A stretch of 64,000 nt of DNA from an uncultured Chlorobiaceae bacterium (GTDB lineage: Bacteria > Bacteroidota > Chlorobiia > Chlorobiales > Chlorobiaceae): NCBI GenBank assembly GCA_903824295.1, contig CAIJWE010000059.1, forward strand, positions 1 to 64,000. Direction: 5' to 3'. Under the pieces are notes generated by a model that worked only from the letters and a program-made list of their open reading frames with translations, did no database searches and had not been told where the DNA came from. Shown here piece by piece: positions 10,067-20,172 of this stretch. The stretch's first letter is position 1; every line of letters starts with the position of its first letter. Position numbers and translations under genes: made by a program.

Positions 10067-10920
10067 AAGCGTATCGGAACGGTAAACCAAACCTGTATGG
10101 GGCTGCCGTTCTGAATGCCGGGATAGTATCTCGACTCCATGACGGAGCGGAGTGCAACGGCATCGAAGACTTCACAATCAGCAGGAATGCGCTTCATGAC
10201 CTTTGCCTTGATGGGTCGGCCATCAACTCCGATAAGAACACTGACAAAGATTTTTCCGGTAATACCGGCGGTTCTTGCCATCTCGGGGTATGCGGGCTTT
10301 TTCTGGTCAAGAAAACCGGGCATTTTTTCGCAGGGCACAAACATCGGCGTTTCATCACCCGGAGAGCCGCTTCCAGTTCCCGAGCCTGACTGTATCGCCT
10401 GTTTCATCTCCTTCTGCGTGGCAACAGTCTGCAAGGGAGGTGCGTCCGCCTGGCTGACCTGCTTGATTTTACCAACATTGGGAGGTGCCGCAACGGCCGG
10501 AGATGATGGAGTAACCGGAACCGGTTCCGGAATGTCAAGCGGTGGTGGTGGTGGAAGCTGCGTTACACTGGTGACAACTTCATAGCACTCAATCATGGGT
10601 TTGTCATCATTGCCAAACCAGCCTGTCAATGAAACCAGTTTCTGCCAGTTGGCCGTGACGAGCCAGAAGATACCCAGAAGCACGATGGCGGTAATGACCC
10701 CATGGCTGAGAAAAAGATGGGCCTGACGGCGAAGGGCAAGATTGCCGTACGACAACCGCCGCAAACGATCAGTATCAAGAAACTCCTCCTGAAAAGACCA
10801 TGAAATGGCCTTGCGGTGAGCTTGATGATGGATGTTATCGAGTTTTGACTGCACCTGAACGAACTCCTTTTCCGGGATTCCTCTCCCAAAGTTAAATAGC
10901 TCTTTGTATTTCGACTGCAT
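10054..10920 (-). CDS. tonB: TonB-like energy transducer
   Basis: About 288 residues. A cytoplasmic N-terminal stretch is followed by one membrane helix (about 65-85, [18 protein letters not shown]), a proline-rich linker ([17 protein letters not shown]) and a C-terminal TonB domain ([25 protein letters not shown]). It should couple the proton gradient, through ExbB/ExbD, to outer-membrane receptors. The N-terminal cytoplasmic extension is longer than in E. coli TonB. The start is uncertain: ATG 10920 overlaps exbD by 29 nt, while the ORF track gives 10956. It is the last gene of exbB-exbD-exbD-tonB. Confidence 0.88.
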   Translation of the reverse strand: MQSKYKELFNFGRGIPEKEFVQVQSKLDNIHHQAHRKAISWSFQEEFLDTDRLRRLSYGNLALRRQAHLFLSHGVITAIVLLGIFWLVTANWQKLVSLTGWFGNDDKPMIECYEVVTSVTQLPPPPPLDIPEPVPVTPSSPAVAAPPNVGKIKQVSQADAPPLQTVATQKEMKQAIQSGSGTGSGSPGDETPMFVPCEKMPGFLDQKKPAYPEMARTAGITGKIFVSVLIGVDGRPIKAKVMKRIPADCEVFDAVALRSVMESRYYPGIQNGSPIQVWFTVPIRFQLD

Positions 10921-11416
10921 CCTGATCGGTATAGTCATCCAAACTGAACCGGTCAATTTTCATGAGGTTCAGTTCGTCAATAATATCAACCAGATGTTTG
11001 TACTTCGCCTTTTCGCTGATCTTGACCACAATGACCAGTTTTGCATTGGCCTCAGTCTGCTGCCTCAAAAGCTGGCGCAGCTCTCCGCTCAAGGCCGACT
11101 GTTGGCTGTCGGCAGGATCGTAAAGAGAAATTTTCCGGGGAGCTTCGTTGCCAAGCGAGCAATAAACCATGACGTTATCGGCAATCCTGAGTGTCATCAC
11201 GTTCGACTCAACAACCTTTACCTCCACCTTTTCGGGAGGCATATTGATTTCCATCGTGTTGGATTTTGAAAAGGTCGTTGTCAGCATGAAAAAGGTGAGC
11301 AAAAGAAATGCCACATCAACCATCGGTGTCATGTCGAGATGAAAGCCGATCCTTTTTGAGCGCCGTCTCCCTTTTTTTCGGGAACTGCGGCCACCTGGTG
11401 AGTCAATAATACCCAT
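10892..11416 (-). CDS. exbD: ExbD/TolR family protein (second copy)
   Basis: 174 residues. A basic N-terminal tail leads into the ExbD signature [21 protein letters not shown], with the membrane aspartate of the proton path, then a periplasmic domain. It starts 2 nt after the first exbD copy. The tail is longer and more basic than in copy one. The two copies probably form a mixed ExbD component around the ExbB pentamer; this is inference. Confidence 0.92.
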   Translation of the reverse strand: MGIIDSPGGRSSRKKGRRRSKRIGFHLDMTPMVDVAFLLLTFFMLTTTFSKSNTMEINMPPEKVEVKVVESNVMTLRIADNVMVYCSLGNEAPRKISLYDPADSQQSALSGELRQLLRQQTEANAKLVIVVKISEKAKYKHLVDIIDELNLMKIDRFSLDDYTDQDAVEIQRAI

Positions 11417-11418
11417 GG

Positions 11419-11952
11419 TCAGCGAACCTCCCTTTCAAGAACGGTAATGAGGTTGAAGGTGAGCATGTTTGCCTTTTTGTACACTTTGATGACATGGTTC
11501 ACCGCGTCAAAACCTGCATCGGCATCAGCGCGGATGACCGGACGAAGCTTCTGGTCGGCAAAACGGGCCATGACCACAAACCGGTCAAGCTCATCGCGAT
11601 CGACCTTGAAATTTTCGGCCAGTTTGAATTTTTTCAGGGAGTCAGCAACGGCAACAGCAGAGAACCCCGCTTTCTGAAGCTTGGGTTGCACAACAGAATT
11701 AAAAATTTTTACCCTCGTCTGCTGTGAGGAGACCCCCATGAAAAAGGAGTTGTCGCCACCAACCGTCACGGTCAGAACATCTGACTCGGGAAGCTTCACC
11801 TGCGAATGAGATGAGGGCAAATCAATAGATACTACCTCGGGAGGACGAAACTTGGTGGTCAGCATGAAAAACGTCAGCAGAAGAAATGCGACATCCACCA
11901 TGGGCGTCATATCAATCCGAAACCCGATCCGTTTAGACTTGATTCTCGACAT
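11419..11952 (-). CDS. exbD: ExbD/TolR family protein (first copy)
   Basis: 177 residues with the single-helix signature [21 protein letters not shown] close to the N-terminus and a periplasmic domain after it. It carries the proton-path aspartate in MVDVAF. It starts 6 bp after exbB and is followed 2 nt later by a paralogous exbD. The two share the helix but differ strongly in the periplasmic part. Confidence 0.93.
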   Translation of the reverse strand: MSRIKSKRIGFRIDMTPMVDVAFLLLTFFMLTTKFRPPEVVSIDLPSSHSQVKLPESDVLTVTVGGDNSFFMGVSSQQTRVKIFNSVVQPKLQKAGFSAVAVADSLKKFKLAENFKVDRDELDRFVVMARFADQKLRPVIRADADAGFDAVNHVIKVYKKANMLTFNLITVLEREVR

Positions 11953-11958
11953 CAGCGA

Positions 11959-12705
11959 TTATTCCGGTTTACCGGTTCCGAGAGTCTGTATAATGTAAAA
12001 GGCAGCTTCGTCAATCATGTAGCTGAAACGGTCAACCCTGCTGGTAAAAACGTTGTAGGTGACGATGCCCATAATGCCACCGAGAATGCCGATTGCGGTA
12101 TTGAAAAGCGCTTCGGAAATACCAAGCGAGAGCTGCACGGCATCCGGAGCACCACTGGTGGCCATGGCCGCAAAGGCACGGATCATGCCAAGCGTTGTTC
12201 CAAGAAGACCAACCATGGTAGAGATGGAGGCAATGGTGGAGATGGCTACAAGGTTTTTTTCGAGAAGCGGCATCTCCATCACCGTGGCCTCCTCGACCGC
12301 CTTTTCCATATCACTGATCTTTTTCTCGCGATCAGTAACATTGTAGGATACAAGCATTTTATAGCGGTCAAGCACTGAGCGCAAGACAGCGGCGAGAGAG
12401 CTTTGATGATCGTCACATTTGGCAATGGCCTGATCAATAAGTCCTTTGTCGATATCCTGTTTAAGGCTCCGCACAAATTCCGGAATATTTCCCTTTCCGG
12501 AAGCCTTGTTCAGGGCAATGATGCGCTCAACAATGTAGGCAACGAGCATCAGAATAAGCGCCATAAGCACAGAGACGACCGGCCCACCCTTCCATATAGC
12601 ATGAAATATCGACTCGGGAGGAGTGGTGCCCATCCAGACATAGAAGCCCAGAGAGACCGCGTAGGTTACTGCAATGAGTATCCCTGTAAAAAAACCCTGT
12701 TTCAT
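11959..12705 (-). CDS. exbB: ExbB/TolQ/MotA family proton-channel protein
   Basis: 248 residues with an N-terminal helix, a second helix (about 34-57), a long cytoplasmic region, and two final helices containing the family motif TIASISTMVGLLGTTLGMIRAF (about 160-185) and ALFNTAIGILGGIMGIVTYN. It is the channel part of the TonB energising complex. It is the first gene of the minus-strand operon and lies divergent from dnaG across a 269-bp spacer. Confidence 0.93.
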   Translation of the reverse strand: MKQGFFTGILIAVTYAVSLGFYVWMGTTPPESIFHAIWKGGPVVSVLMALILMLVAYIVERIIALNKASGKGNIPEFVRSLKQDIDKGLIDQAIAKCDDHQSSLAAVLRSVLDRYKMLVSYNVTDREKKISDMEKAVEEATVMEMPLLEKNLVAISTIASISTMVGLLGTTLGMIRAFAAMATSGAPDAVQLSLGISEALFNTAIGILGGIMGIVTYNVFTSRVDRFSYMIDEAAFYIIQTLGTGKPE

Positions 12706-12834
12706 AGACTCTTATTTTTTTTTGACTATTCTTATAGGTAAACGAAGCGTTATGAACCACCCTCAATTTGCTATACTGTGATGCAGCATCGAAAACAACC
12801 CAAACCCGGCAGCCGATTCTGATCATCAAAAAAA

Positions 12835-12847
12835 TTCAACGGTTGAA
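12835..12847. promoter_or_regulatory. 13-nt palindrome between exbB and dnaG
   Basis: TTCAAC-G-GTTGAA is a perfect inverted repeat with a one-base centre in the divergent spacer. It is a possible regulator site, but short palindromes occur by chance. I see no convincing sigma-70 promoter pair on either side. Confidence 0.25.
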
Positions 12848-12974
12848 CCCGGCCAGGATCTGGAGGGTACCAAGTGTGAATTTAGTAAATAAGCTTTCAA
12901 TTTTTCAACAGTAATCGTTCATTCAAGGAAAAAAAGCACGTGTTCCTGCTACAATATTTCAGACATACAGGCAC

Positions 12975-14870
12975 ATGATTTCTCCGGCAATCGTTGACGA
13001 GGTACGTCAGACGGCGGATATTGTCGAGGTTATCTCTGATTACCTGAGGCTTCAGCCTTCGGGACGCAACTACAAGGCGCTCTCTCCCTTTACTGCGGAG
13101 AAGACTCCCTCATTTTTTGTTTTTCCTGACAATCAAATCTACAAATGTTTTTCAACCGGCAAGGCTGGCAACGTCTTCTCTTTTGTCATGGAGATGGAAA
13201 AGCTCCCATTTCCTGAAGCGGTTGAACTGGTTGCCCGGCGCTCAGGCTTCGACCTCACCCGCTTTGCCGAAAAAAAAGAGCCCAAATCGGCGCACGAAGA
13301 GAGTTTGACCGAAACCCTCCGTTGGGCGGCAAAGTTCTTTCATGCAAAACTGACAAGCGAAGAGGGAGCCGCGGGTTATTCCTATCTGGCAACTGAGCGG
13401 GGACTGACGGAAAAAACAATCAAAACGTTTGGTCTCGGTTATGCACCTGACGCATGGGATCATCTCTTTACCGAGGCAAAACGGGCAGGCATACCGCAAG
13501 AGCACCTGGTTGATCTTGGACTGATAACAGCAAAAAAACAGGGGAACTCCTGGTATGACACCTTCCGCAACAGGGTGATCTTTCCCATTTTCTCTGTTGG
13601 CGGTACGGTTGTCGGTTTTGGCGGACGTACCCTTGAAAAGGATACACAAACACCAAAATATCTCAATTCACAGGAGAGCAAGCTCTTTGAAAAATCAAAG
13701 CTCCTCTATGGACTTCACGCCGCTAAAAATGAGATCCGGCGGATGGAGAGTGCGCTGCTCGTTGAAGGGTACATGGATGTGCTTGCCCTGCACCAGGCGG
13801 GCATGACCAATGCGGTAGCCTCGTGCGGCACCTCACTGACACGCTATCAGGCAAAAATTTTGACCCGTTACACCAACCGCGTGCTCTTCATGTATGATGC
13901 AGACCAGGCTGGTCAAAAGTCAATGATGACCGGTATCGACATTCTTCTTGCTGAAAACCTCACTCCTTTCGTCATCATGCTTCCAAAAGGTGACGATCCC
14001 GACACGTTTGTTCGTCGTGAAGGGCGTCAAAAATTTCTGCAGTTTGCAGAAGAGCAGATGCTTTCGTTTCAGGATTTCCAGCTCCGTTTTTTTAAGGAGT
14101 CAGGAAATTTTGAGCAGCCTGAAGCAAAGACGAAAGCGATCAGGACAATGGTACACACGATTGCACTGATTCCTGACCGTATCCGTCAGGAGCTCTATCT
14201 GCAGGAACTGTCAAAAAAACTTACCATCACCCAGGCCGCCCTTAAGGAGCTTCTTGGCAGCGAAGAGACGGCAAAGGAAAAGAGGAGATCGGCAGAGGAA
14301 AACCGGCAGGATGTGCTGGAGCCACACAAGCCTGAAATGGAGCTCTCCGTACTGGAAAAGACCTTTTTAAAAGCGCTGCTTGAAAGCTCTCAGTATGGAA
14401 ATACCGTGCTCGAATTTGCAGCTTCGCATGAAGAGATGCTTGAGTTGCCACACCGGGTGGCGCAGCAGATTTTTACCCATCTGATCCGCCGCTATCAGGC
14501 CACAGCCAACAATCCTGAAGAAAAAATCGACATTGCGACGGAGATAAGCCGGTTAAGCACTCCTGAATCAAGAGATCTTGCCGCCAGCTTGCTGATTGAG
14601 CAGCCCATCAGCAAAAAATGGCTTGAACAATCCAATGTCCACGCCGATAATGCAAAACGGTGCCTTGCGATGTTCCTTGACGGCTTCAAAAACCTTATTC
14701 TTGAACCGCTGGTCACCCAAAAAAACCGCCTGACCGAAAGCATTCGCCTTGAAAACGAGGCGGAACGGGAAATTGAGCTGTTGAAGGAGAAGATTGTGCT
14801 TGATAAAAAAATCCAGAAAACCTCCCGTGATCTCAAAAAGATGATCACCTCTATTCTCGAAAACAGTTGA
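12975..14870 (+). CDS. dnaG: DNA primase
   Basis: 631 residues, slightly longer than E. coli DnaG (581). It makes RNA primers at the replication fork. The TOPRIM core is clear: LLVEGYMDVLALHQAGMTNAVASCGTSLT (about 259-287) and MYDADQAGQKSM (about 308-319). The N-terminal zinc-binding region is present but degenerate: LSPFTAEKTPSF replaces the usual CPFH, and KCFSTGKAGN replaces CFGCG, leaving one of four metal ligands. The C-terminal helicase-binding region is diverged. Confidence 0.95.
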   Translation: MISPAIVDEVRQTADIVEVISDYLRLQPSGRNYKALSPFTAEKTPSFFVFPDNQIYKCFSTGKAGNVFSFVMEMEKLPFPEAVELVARRSGFDLTRFAEKKEPKSAHEESLTETLRWAAKFFHAKLTSEEGAAGYSYLATERGLTEKTIKTFGLGYAPDAWDHLFTEAKRAGIPQEHLVDLGLITAKKQGNSWYDTFRNRVIFPIFSVGGTVVGFGGRTLEKDTQTPKYLNSQESKLFEKSKLLYGLHAAKNEIRRMESALLVEGYMDVLALHQAGMTNAVASCGTSLTRYQAKILTRYTNRVLFMYDADQAGQKSMMTGIDILLAENLTPFVIMLPKGDDPDTFVRREGRQKFLQFAEEQMLSFQDFQLRFFKESGNFEQPEAKTKAIRTMVHTIALIPDRIRQELYLQELSKKLTITQAALKELLGSEETAKEKRRSAEENRQDVLEPHKPEMELSVLEKTFLKALLESSQYGNTVLEFAASHEEMLELPHRVAQQIFTHLIRRYQATANNPEEKIDIATEISRLSTPESRDLAASLLIEQPISKKWLEQSNVHADNAKRCLAMFLDGFKNLILEPLVTQKNRLTESIRLENEAEREIELLKEKIVLDKKIQKTSRDLKKMITSILENS

Positions 14871-14885
14871 TCCCTTTACCCATGT

Positions 14886-14913
14886 CACCCCGCACCATCT
14901 CCGATGCAGGGTG
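14886..14913. terminator. Weak hairpin between dnaG and glyA
   Basis: CACCC (14886-14890) and GGGTG (14909-14913) can pair across 18 nt in the short convergent gap between the dnaG stop and the glyA stop. The stem is weak and there is no T run, so termination here is only possible. Confidence 0.25.
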
Positions 14914-14927
14914 AGATGCATGACAGG

Positions 14928-16247
14928 TTACACGTTGTACCCTTCAATCGGGTTACGCAGGCAGAGCGCCTTGATTTCCTCGCGGACCGTGCGGCAGACT
15001 TCAGCAACATCAGCTTTTTCAGCCGATGAGATAACCCTGTCGATAAGCTCTGCGATAAGGGTGCTGTCGACTTCCTGCATCCCTCTTGTGGTCATGGCTG
15101 GAGTGCCGATACGAATACCACTCGTCACAAAAGGAGACTTGTCGTCAAAAGGCACCATGTTCTTGTTGACGGTTATGCCTGCTGCGTGCAGGAGGTTCTC
15201 GGCAACCTTTCCGGTAACACCCTTGTTGCGCAGGTCAAGCAGCATGAGATGGTTTTTGGTTCCACCGCTGACAATGTTGTAATCAAGAGCCAGAAATTTT
15301 GCCGCCATCGCTGCGGCATTTTTTATGACCTGGGCAGCATAGTCGCGGAATGCAGGCTGCAGCGCCTCACCAAAAGCGACAGCCTTGCCAGCGATGATGT
15401 GCATCAGAGGACCGCCCTGAATGCCCGGCATCACTTCGGCGTCCATCACCTCCGACATCATCTTGAGGCGTGAACCTGTTTTCGTTTTAATGGTAATGCC
15501 CATGGGATTTTCGAAGTCGGAACCCATCATAATCATGCCGCCCCTCGGACCGCGAAGGGTCTTGTGGGTCGTGGTGGTCACGAAATGGCAATGCGGCATG
15601 GGGTCGCCCAGAAAACCGGCCGCAATCAGCCCGGCAGGATGAGCGATATCGGCCATCAAAAAGGCCCCGACCTTGTCGGCAATTGCCCTGAATGCCTTGA
15701 CATCAAAACCCTGTGAATAGGCGCTTGCTCCAGCGATAATCAGTTTTGGACGAACCTGCAGGGCAAGCTCCTCAACCTTGTTCAGGTCAATACAGCCAGT
15801 TTCACGATCGACGCCGTAAGAGTGCGCATCGTACATCTGCCCGGAAAAATTGACCGAACTGCCGTGGGTCAAATGACCACCATGCGACAAATCAAGCCCC
15901 ATGATCGTGTCGCCGGGTTTCAGTACGGCAAAAAGAACCGCCATGTTGGCGCTTGAACCGGAGTGGGGCTGCACATTGACATAATCGCAACCAAAGAGCT
16001 TTTTGGCCCGGTCACGAGCGAGGTTTTCAGCCACATCAACATATTCGCAACCGCCATAATAGCGCTTGCCAGGGTACCCTTCGGCATATTTATTGGTCAT
16101 CACCGATCCGCAAGCCTGCATGACCGCGCGGCTGGTGAAGTTTTCAGAAGCAATCAGTTCAAGCGTTTCGGTCTGCCGCACAGTTTCGCTGGCAATAGCA
16201 TCGAAAAGCTCTTTATCCTGCAATTGAAGGATATCGGTATCCATCAT
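14928..16247 (-). CDS. glyA: Serine hydroxymethyltransferase
   Basis: 439-residue PLP enzyme converting serine and tetrahydrofolate to glycine and methylene-tetrahydrofolate, the main one-carbon source. Visible motifs are [37 protein letters not shown] and the Schiff-base lysine in [14 protein letters not shown]. Length fits the bacterial family (about 415-440). It starts 26 bp after ribBA on the same strand, so the two may form an operon. Part of the glycine/C1 set also represented by gcvPA and gcvH in this window. Confidence 0.97.
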   Translation of the reverse strand: MMDTDILQLQDKELFDAIASETVRQTETLELIASENFTSRAVMQACGSVMTNKYAEGYPGKRYYGGCEYVDVAENLARDRAKKLFGCDYVNVQPHSGSSANMAVLFAVLKPGDTIMGLDLSHGGHLTHGSSVNFSGQMYDAHSYGVDRETGCIDLNKVEELALQVRPKLIIAGASAYSQGFDVKAFRAIADKVGAFLMADIAHPAGLIAAGFLGDPMPHCHFVTTTTHKTLRGPRGGMIMMGSDFENPMGITIKTKTGSRLKMMSEVMDAEVMPGIQGGPLMHIIAGKAVAFGEALQPAFRDYAAQVIKNAAAMAAKFLALDYNIVSGGTKNHLMLLDLRNKGVTGKVAENLLHAAGITVNKNMVPFDDKSPFVTSGIRIGTPAMTTRGMQEVDSTLIAELIDRVISSAEKADVAEVCRTVREEIKALCLRNPIEGYNV

Positions 16248-16273
16248 CTTTCATTCCTTTTCCTGACGGAAGT

Positions 16274-17533
16274 TTACGGGTTGGTTGGTGTTTTTTCAAA
16301 AGGGGTACTCCCTGCCGCGCAGGAACAGCCAATGATATGGCCAAGCTTGTCGCGCTTGGTATCGAGATAGATCTGATTCATGGGGTTTGAGGCAATTTCA
16401 AGCGGAATGCGCTCAACAATTTCAAGGCCATAGCCCTCAAGACCGACCACTTTTTTGGGATTATTGGTCATCAGCTTCATTTTGCGCACCCCAAGATCCT
16501 TGAGAATCTGTGCTCCAATGCCATAGTCGCGCAAATCAGCTTTGAATCCAAGCTGTTCATTGGCCTCGACCGTATCAAACCCTTCGTCCTGAAGGTTATA
16601 GGCTTTCAGTTTATTGATCAGGCCAATACCCCGGCCCTCCTGCATAAGGTAAACCAGTACTCCGCGCCCCTCTTCTTCAATCATCGTGAGTGCTGAAGCG
16701 AGCTGATTGCCACAATCGCAACGCAAAGAGGCAAAAGTGTCTCCCGTGGCACACTGTGAATGAACCCTGACAAGAACCGGCTCGTCCGTGGTAACATCCC
16801 CTTTTACAAGAGCGACATGGTTCTGCTGGTCGGTAAAGGATTCGTAGGCGATCAGCCTGAACTCCCCGTATATGGTGGGCAGTCTTGATTCAACCGCACG
16901 GTGCACAAGTTTATTGCGCTGCATCTGATAGGCAACAAGAGACTTGATGGTGATAAGCTTAAGCCCGTATTTCGCCTTCAGCTTGATCAGCTCGGGAAGC
17001 CTCGCCATGCTGCCGTCATCATTGAGAATCTCGCAAAGCAATCCCACCGGGCTGCACCCCGCAAGACGGGAAAGATCAACAGCAGCTTCCGTATGGCCTA
17101 CACGGCGGAGAACACCGCCATCCATAGCCCGGAGAGGAAAAATATGGCCGGGACGGGAAAAATCGTCCGCCTTCGAAGCGAGGTCACCAAGCATCTTGAT
17201 GGTCATGAACCTGTCATAGACGGAAATGCCGGTGGTGACACCTTCGGCAATTGCATCAACCGAGACGGTAAAGTTGGTTTCGTGCTGGGAGGTGTTTCTC
17301 TGAACCATCGGGTCAAGCTGCAGCTCTTTGGCCCGCTCCATGGTGACCGCCACACAAAGAAGACCACGCGCCTCTTTCGTGATAAAATTGATCATGTCAT
17401 AGCTCACACGGTCGGCAGCGCCAATAAAATCGCCCTCATCCTCACGATCCTCATCATCTATGACAATAACAAGTTTTCCCTGACGAATATCCTCAAGAGC
17501 GGCATCAATCGTATCGAAATTCTTTTTATCCAT
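16274..17533 (-). CDS. ribBA: Bifunctional riboflavin enzyme RibBA
   Basis: 419 residues. The N-terminal half is 3,4-dihydroxy-2-butanone-4-phosphate synthase ([34 protein letters not shown]). The C-terminal half is GTP cyclohydrolase II, with its zinc cysteines in [21 protein letters not shown] and the [12 protein letters not shown] motif. It supplies both branches of riboflavin synthesis. The upstream spacer shows no FMN riboswitch. It is divergent from carB and probably co-transcribed with glyA. Confidence 0.96.
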   Translation of the reverse strand: MDKKNFDTIDAALEDIRQGKLVIVIDDEDREDEGDFIGAADRVSYDMINFITKEARGLLCVAVTMERAKELQLDPMVQRNTSQHETNFTVSVDAIAEGVTTGISVYDRFMTIKMLGDLASKADDFSRPGHIFPLRAMDGGVLRRVGHTEAAVDLSRLAGCSPVGLLCEILNDDGSMARLPELIKLKAKYGLKLITIKSLVAYQMQRNKLVHRAVESRLPTIYGEFRLIAYESFTDQQNHVALVKGDVTTDEPVLVRVHSQCATGDTFASLRCDCGNQLASALTMIEEEGRGVLVYLMQEGRGIGLINKLKAYNLQDEGFDTVEANEQLGFKADLRDYGIGAQILKDLGVRKMKLMTNNPKKVVGLEGYGLEIVERIPLEIASNPMNQIYLDTKRDKLGHIIGCSCAAGSTPFEKTPTNP

Positions 17534-17653
17534 ACCCCTTTATTACACCTTTTTGCAAAACAGAGAAGAGAAGAAGAGATGGTAATGTAAAAAAAATCCT
17601 GAACCATTTTAACGAGGCAAAAAAAGAAGCGTCCGGAGCCACAATCAGGTGCT

Positions 17654-17681
17654 TTGAGAAACATGCGCATTTTTGTATAAT
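17654..17681 (+). promoter_or_regulatory. Sigma-70-like promoter upstream of carB
   Basis: TTGAGA (17654-17659), a 16-nt spacer, and a perfect TATAAT (17676-17681). It lies about 80 nt before the carB start. A small hairpin AAGGTG/CACCTT (about 17700-17717) follows in the leader. Confidence 0.6.
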
Positions 17682-17762
17682 GGATCGGTTTTCATATAAG
17701 AAGGTGAATTTCCACCTTTACACAGCTCTGCCCAGAAGCACCTTAAACCTGATCAAAACTGC

Positions 17763-19619
17763 ATGACCATTCAAGCTTCCGACCTGACGCAGGAGGTTAC
17801 TGACCTTTCCAGAAAATTCCCGAAGGAGTGGCTTCTGAAGGCCAAACAGAACGGATTTTCTGATTTTCAGCTCGCTACCATTTTTAATACGACAGAGCCC
17901 TCCATAAGGTCGCTCAGAAAAACGCACGGCATTGAGTCCGTCTTTAAAACCGTCGATACCTGTGCAGCAGAATTCGATGCAAAAACGCCCTACCACTACT
18001 CGACATACGAGGAGGAGAACGAGTCGGTCTCTTCGGACAGGAAAAAAGTCATCATCCTTGGTGGCGGTCCGAACCGGATCGGTCAGGGAATTGAATTTGA
18101 CTATTGTTGTGTGCAGGCGGTCTTCGCCCTCAGAGAGGCCGGCTACGAAACCATCATGGTCAACTGTAATCCCGAAACCGTTTCGACCGATTACGATATA
18201 GCAGACAAACTGTACTTCGAGCCGCTCACCTTCGAAGACACCATCCGTATCATAGAGCATGAAAAACCGCTCGGTGTCATTGTCAGCTTTGGAGGTCAGA
18301 CGCCACTGAAACTCTCGACAAAACTCCATGAGGCTGGCGTCACCATTCTCGGTACCTCTTCAAAAGGGATTGATCTGGCGGAGGATCGCAAGAAATTCGG
18401 AGCCCTTCTTGAAGAGCTCCAGATTCCCCATCCTGAATACGGAACAGCCATCAGCTTTGATGAGGCTCGTGAGATCACCAAAAGAATCGGCTACCCGGCC
18501 CTGATACGACCCAGTTATGTCCTCGGCGGGCGGGCAATGAAAATTATCTACAGCGACGAATCGCTCAAAGAGTACGTTGATCAGGCACTCTTTATCACCG
18601 AAAAATATCCCCTCCTGATTGACCGCTTTCTGGAAACGGCCGTTGAATTCGACATTGATGCCCTTGCCGACAGCACCGACTGCGTCATCAGCGGCATCAT
18701 GCAGCATGTTGAGGCCGCAGGTATACACAGCGGCGATTCAACCTCCATATTGCCTTATCATAACATCAGTCCCAAGGCTATTGCCCTGATGAAGTCCTAT
18801 ACCCGGACCCTGGCGACAAATCTCAAGGTTGTAGGGCTGATGAACATTCAGTATGCCGTTCAGAACGAGAGCGTCTATGTCATTGAGGTCAATCCGAGAG
18901 CCAGCCGTACGGTGCCGTTTGTCGGCAAGGCCACGGCAATCCCGGTAGTTAAAATTGCAACCCGCGTCATGCTTGGTGAAAAGCTCAGCGACCTGCGCCA
19001 GGAATATGACCTGAAAGATTGCGATGAACTTGGCATGAAGCACCTTGCCATCAAGGAGCCGGTCTTCCCCTTCTCCAAGTTTGTAAAATCAGGTGTCTAT
19101 CTGGGACCCGAGATGCGATCAACCGGTGAAGCGATGAGCCTGGCCGACAAATTTCCGGAAGCTTTTGCCAAAGCCTACCAGGCAGCGAACATGCAGCTCC
19201 CCCTCTCTGGTGCGGTTTTCATCAGTGTGAACGATCAGGATAAAAACCAGCGCATCCTCGACATCGCAAAAGCGCTCTTCCGCATGGATTTTGATCTGGT
19301 TGCCACGGCCGGGACACACCAGTTCCTGACGGAAAATCAGATTGAGTGCAAGAAGGTCTTCAAGGTCGGAGAAGAGGGACGTCCGAACATTTTCGACATC
19401 ATCAAACATGGCAAGATCAACTTTGTCATTAACACCCCAAGAGGCGAAAAAGCGCTGCACGATGAAGAGGCAATAGGGGCGGCTTCAGTACTGAGCAATG
19501 TCCCTTTTGTTACCACGATAGAAGCTGCAGAAGCATCGGTACAGGCCATCGACTGTATCCGTCATCAGGAGTTTGGCGTCAAAAGCCTCCAGGAGTATGC
19601 TGCATACCGCAACAAATAG
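17763..19619 (+). CDS. carB: Carbamoyl-phosphate synthase large subunit, C-terminal half
   Basis: 618 residues matching roughly residues 460-1073 of E. coli CarB. It begins in the oligomerisation domain (LLKAKQNGFSDFQLATIF; VDTCAAEF), then the second ATP-grasp unit (ILGGGPNRIGQGIEFDYCC; VEVNPRASRTVPFVGKATAIP), which phosphorylates carbamate, and a C-terminal MGS-like allosteric domain (about 490-618). The N-terminal half that makes carboxyphosphate is not here: the upstream neighbour is ribBA, and the upstream sequence is a promoter rather than coding. The large subunit is therefore split, as known in some lineages. Serves arginine and pyrimidine synthesis. Confidence 0.93.
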   Translation: MTIQASDLTQEVTDLSRKFPKEWLLKAKQNGFSDFQLATIFNTTEPSIRSLRKTHGIESVFKTVDTCAAEFDAKTPYHYSTYEEENESVSSDRKKVIILGGGPNRIGQGIEFDYCCVQAVFALREAGYETIMVNCNPETVSTDYDIADKLYFEPLTFEDTIRIIEHEKPLGVIVSFGGQTPLKLSTKLHEAGVTILGTSSKGIDLAEDRKKFGALLEELQIPHPEYGTAISFDEAREITKRIGYPALIRPSYVLGGRAMKIIYSDESLKEYVDQALFITEKYPLLIDRFLETAVEFDIDALADSTDCVISGIMQHVEAAGIHSGDSTSILPYHNISPKAIALMKSYTRTLATNLKVVGLMNIQYAVQNESVYVIEVNPRASRTVPFVGKATAIPVVKIATRVMLGEKLSDLRQEYDLKDCDELGMKHLAIKEPVFPFSKFVKSGVYLGPEMRSTGEAMSLADKFPEAFAKAYQAANMQLPLSGAVFISVNDQDKNQRILDIAKALFRMDFDLVATAGTHQFLTENQIECKKVFKVGEEGRPNIFDIIKHGKINFVINTPRGEKALHDEEAIGAASVLSNVPFVTTIEAAEASVQAIDCIRHQEFGVKSLQEYAAYRNK

Positions 19620-19639
19620 AGGGAGAAGAAGAGAATCAT

Positions 19640-19665
19640 GGCGCCTCTGACAAAAAAGAGGCGCC
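19640..19665 (+). terminator. Hairpin after carB
   Basis: Perfect 9-bp stem GGCGCCTCT / AGAGGCGCC (19640-19648, 19657-19665) with an A-rich 8-nt loop, 20 bp after the carB stop. No T run follows, so it may be a factor-dependent or partial terminator, or a stabiliser of the carB message, before the ferritin-like gene 18 bp on. Confidence 0.5.
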
Positions 19666-19682
19666 GCAAATAAAGGTTGACC

Positions 19683-20153
19683 ATGTCCGAAACACATCAG
19701 AAACATCTCGAGGAGTCGATACAACTTGAACTCAACCTTGCGACGCTCTACACCATTTTCAATGACTCTTTTTCGGAAGATGAGGATTTCTGGTGGGAGC
19801 TTGCCATGGAAGAGAGAGGTCACGCTGCACTGCTCCAGCAAGAAAAAAAACAGCCCCAACAAAACGAGTTCTTTCCAAAAAACCTTTTGGCAAAAGAGCT
19901 GCAACCCCTTGTTGATGCCAATAGAAAAATTTCAGAACTGATCAGCAAATATAAAACTAACCCTCCATCAAGGGGCGAAGCACTGCAAACGGCGCTCGAC
20001 CTTGAAATGGCCGCAGGGGAATCCCATTTCCAGCAATTTCTTGACTGCCCAACCAAATCTCCCGCGTCAAATATCTTCAAACAGCTCAATCAGGATGACT
20101 GCGACCATGCCGCAAGAATCCTTGCATACAGGGAAAAATACCTCACGGAGTAA
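19683..20153 (+). CDS. Ferritin-like (rubrerythrin-type) diiron protein
   Basis: About 156 residues, mostly helical. Candidate diiron ligands sit in LELNLATLYTIF (first helix), WELAMEERGHAALL (ExxH), LDLEMAAGESHFQ and DDCDHAARI, the layout of a four-helix ferritin-like bundle. There is no C-terminal rubredoxin CxxC domain, so it is not a full rubrerythrin. A role in iron or peroxide handling is likely by family only. The ORF track begins at TTG 19677; ATG 19683 has AAAGG 6 nt upstream and is preferred. Confidence 0.78.
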   Translation: MSETHQKHLEESIQLELNLATLYTIFNDSFSEDEDFWWELAMEERGHAALLQQEKKQPQQNEFFPKNLLAKELQPLVDANRKISELISKYKTNPPSRGEALQTALDLEMAAGESHFQQFLDCPTKSPASNIFKQLNQDDCDHAARILAYREKYLTE

Positions 20154-20172
20154 GAGCCGCCCGCCTCTCTTT

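Noticed and set aside
11447-12346. Plus-strand ORFs over the exb genes
   Set aside because: They lie opposite well-supported genes and have the atypical composition of antisense shadows.
17534-17762. Possible FMN riboswitch for ribBA
   Set aside because: The minus-strand leader lacks the conserved RFN core; only short repeats and a carB-side hairpin are seen.
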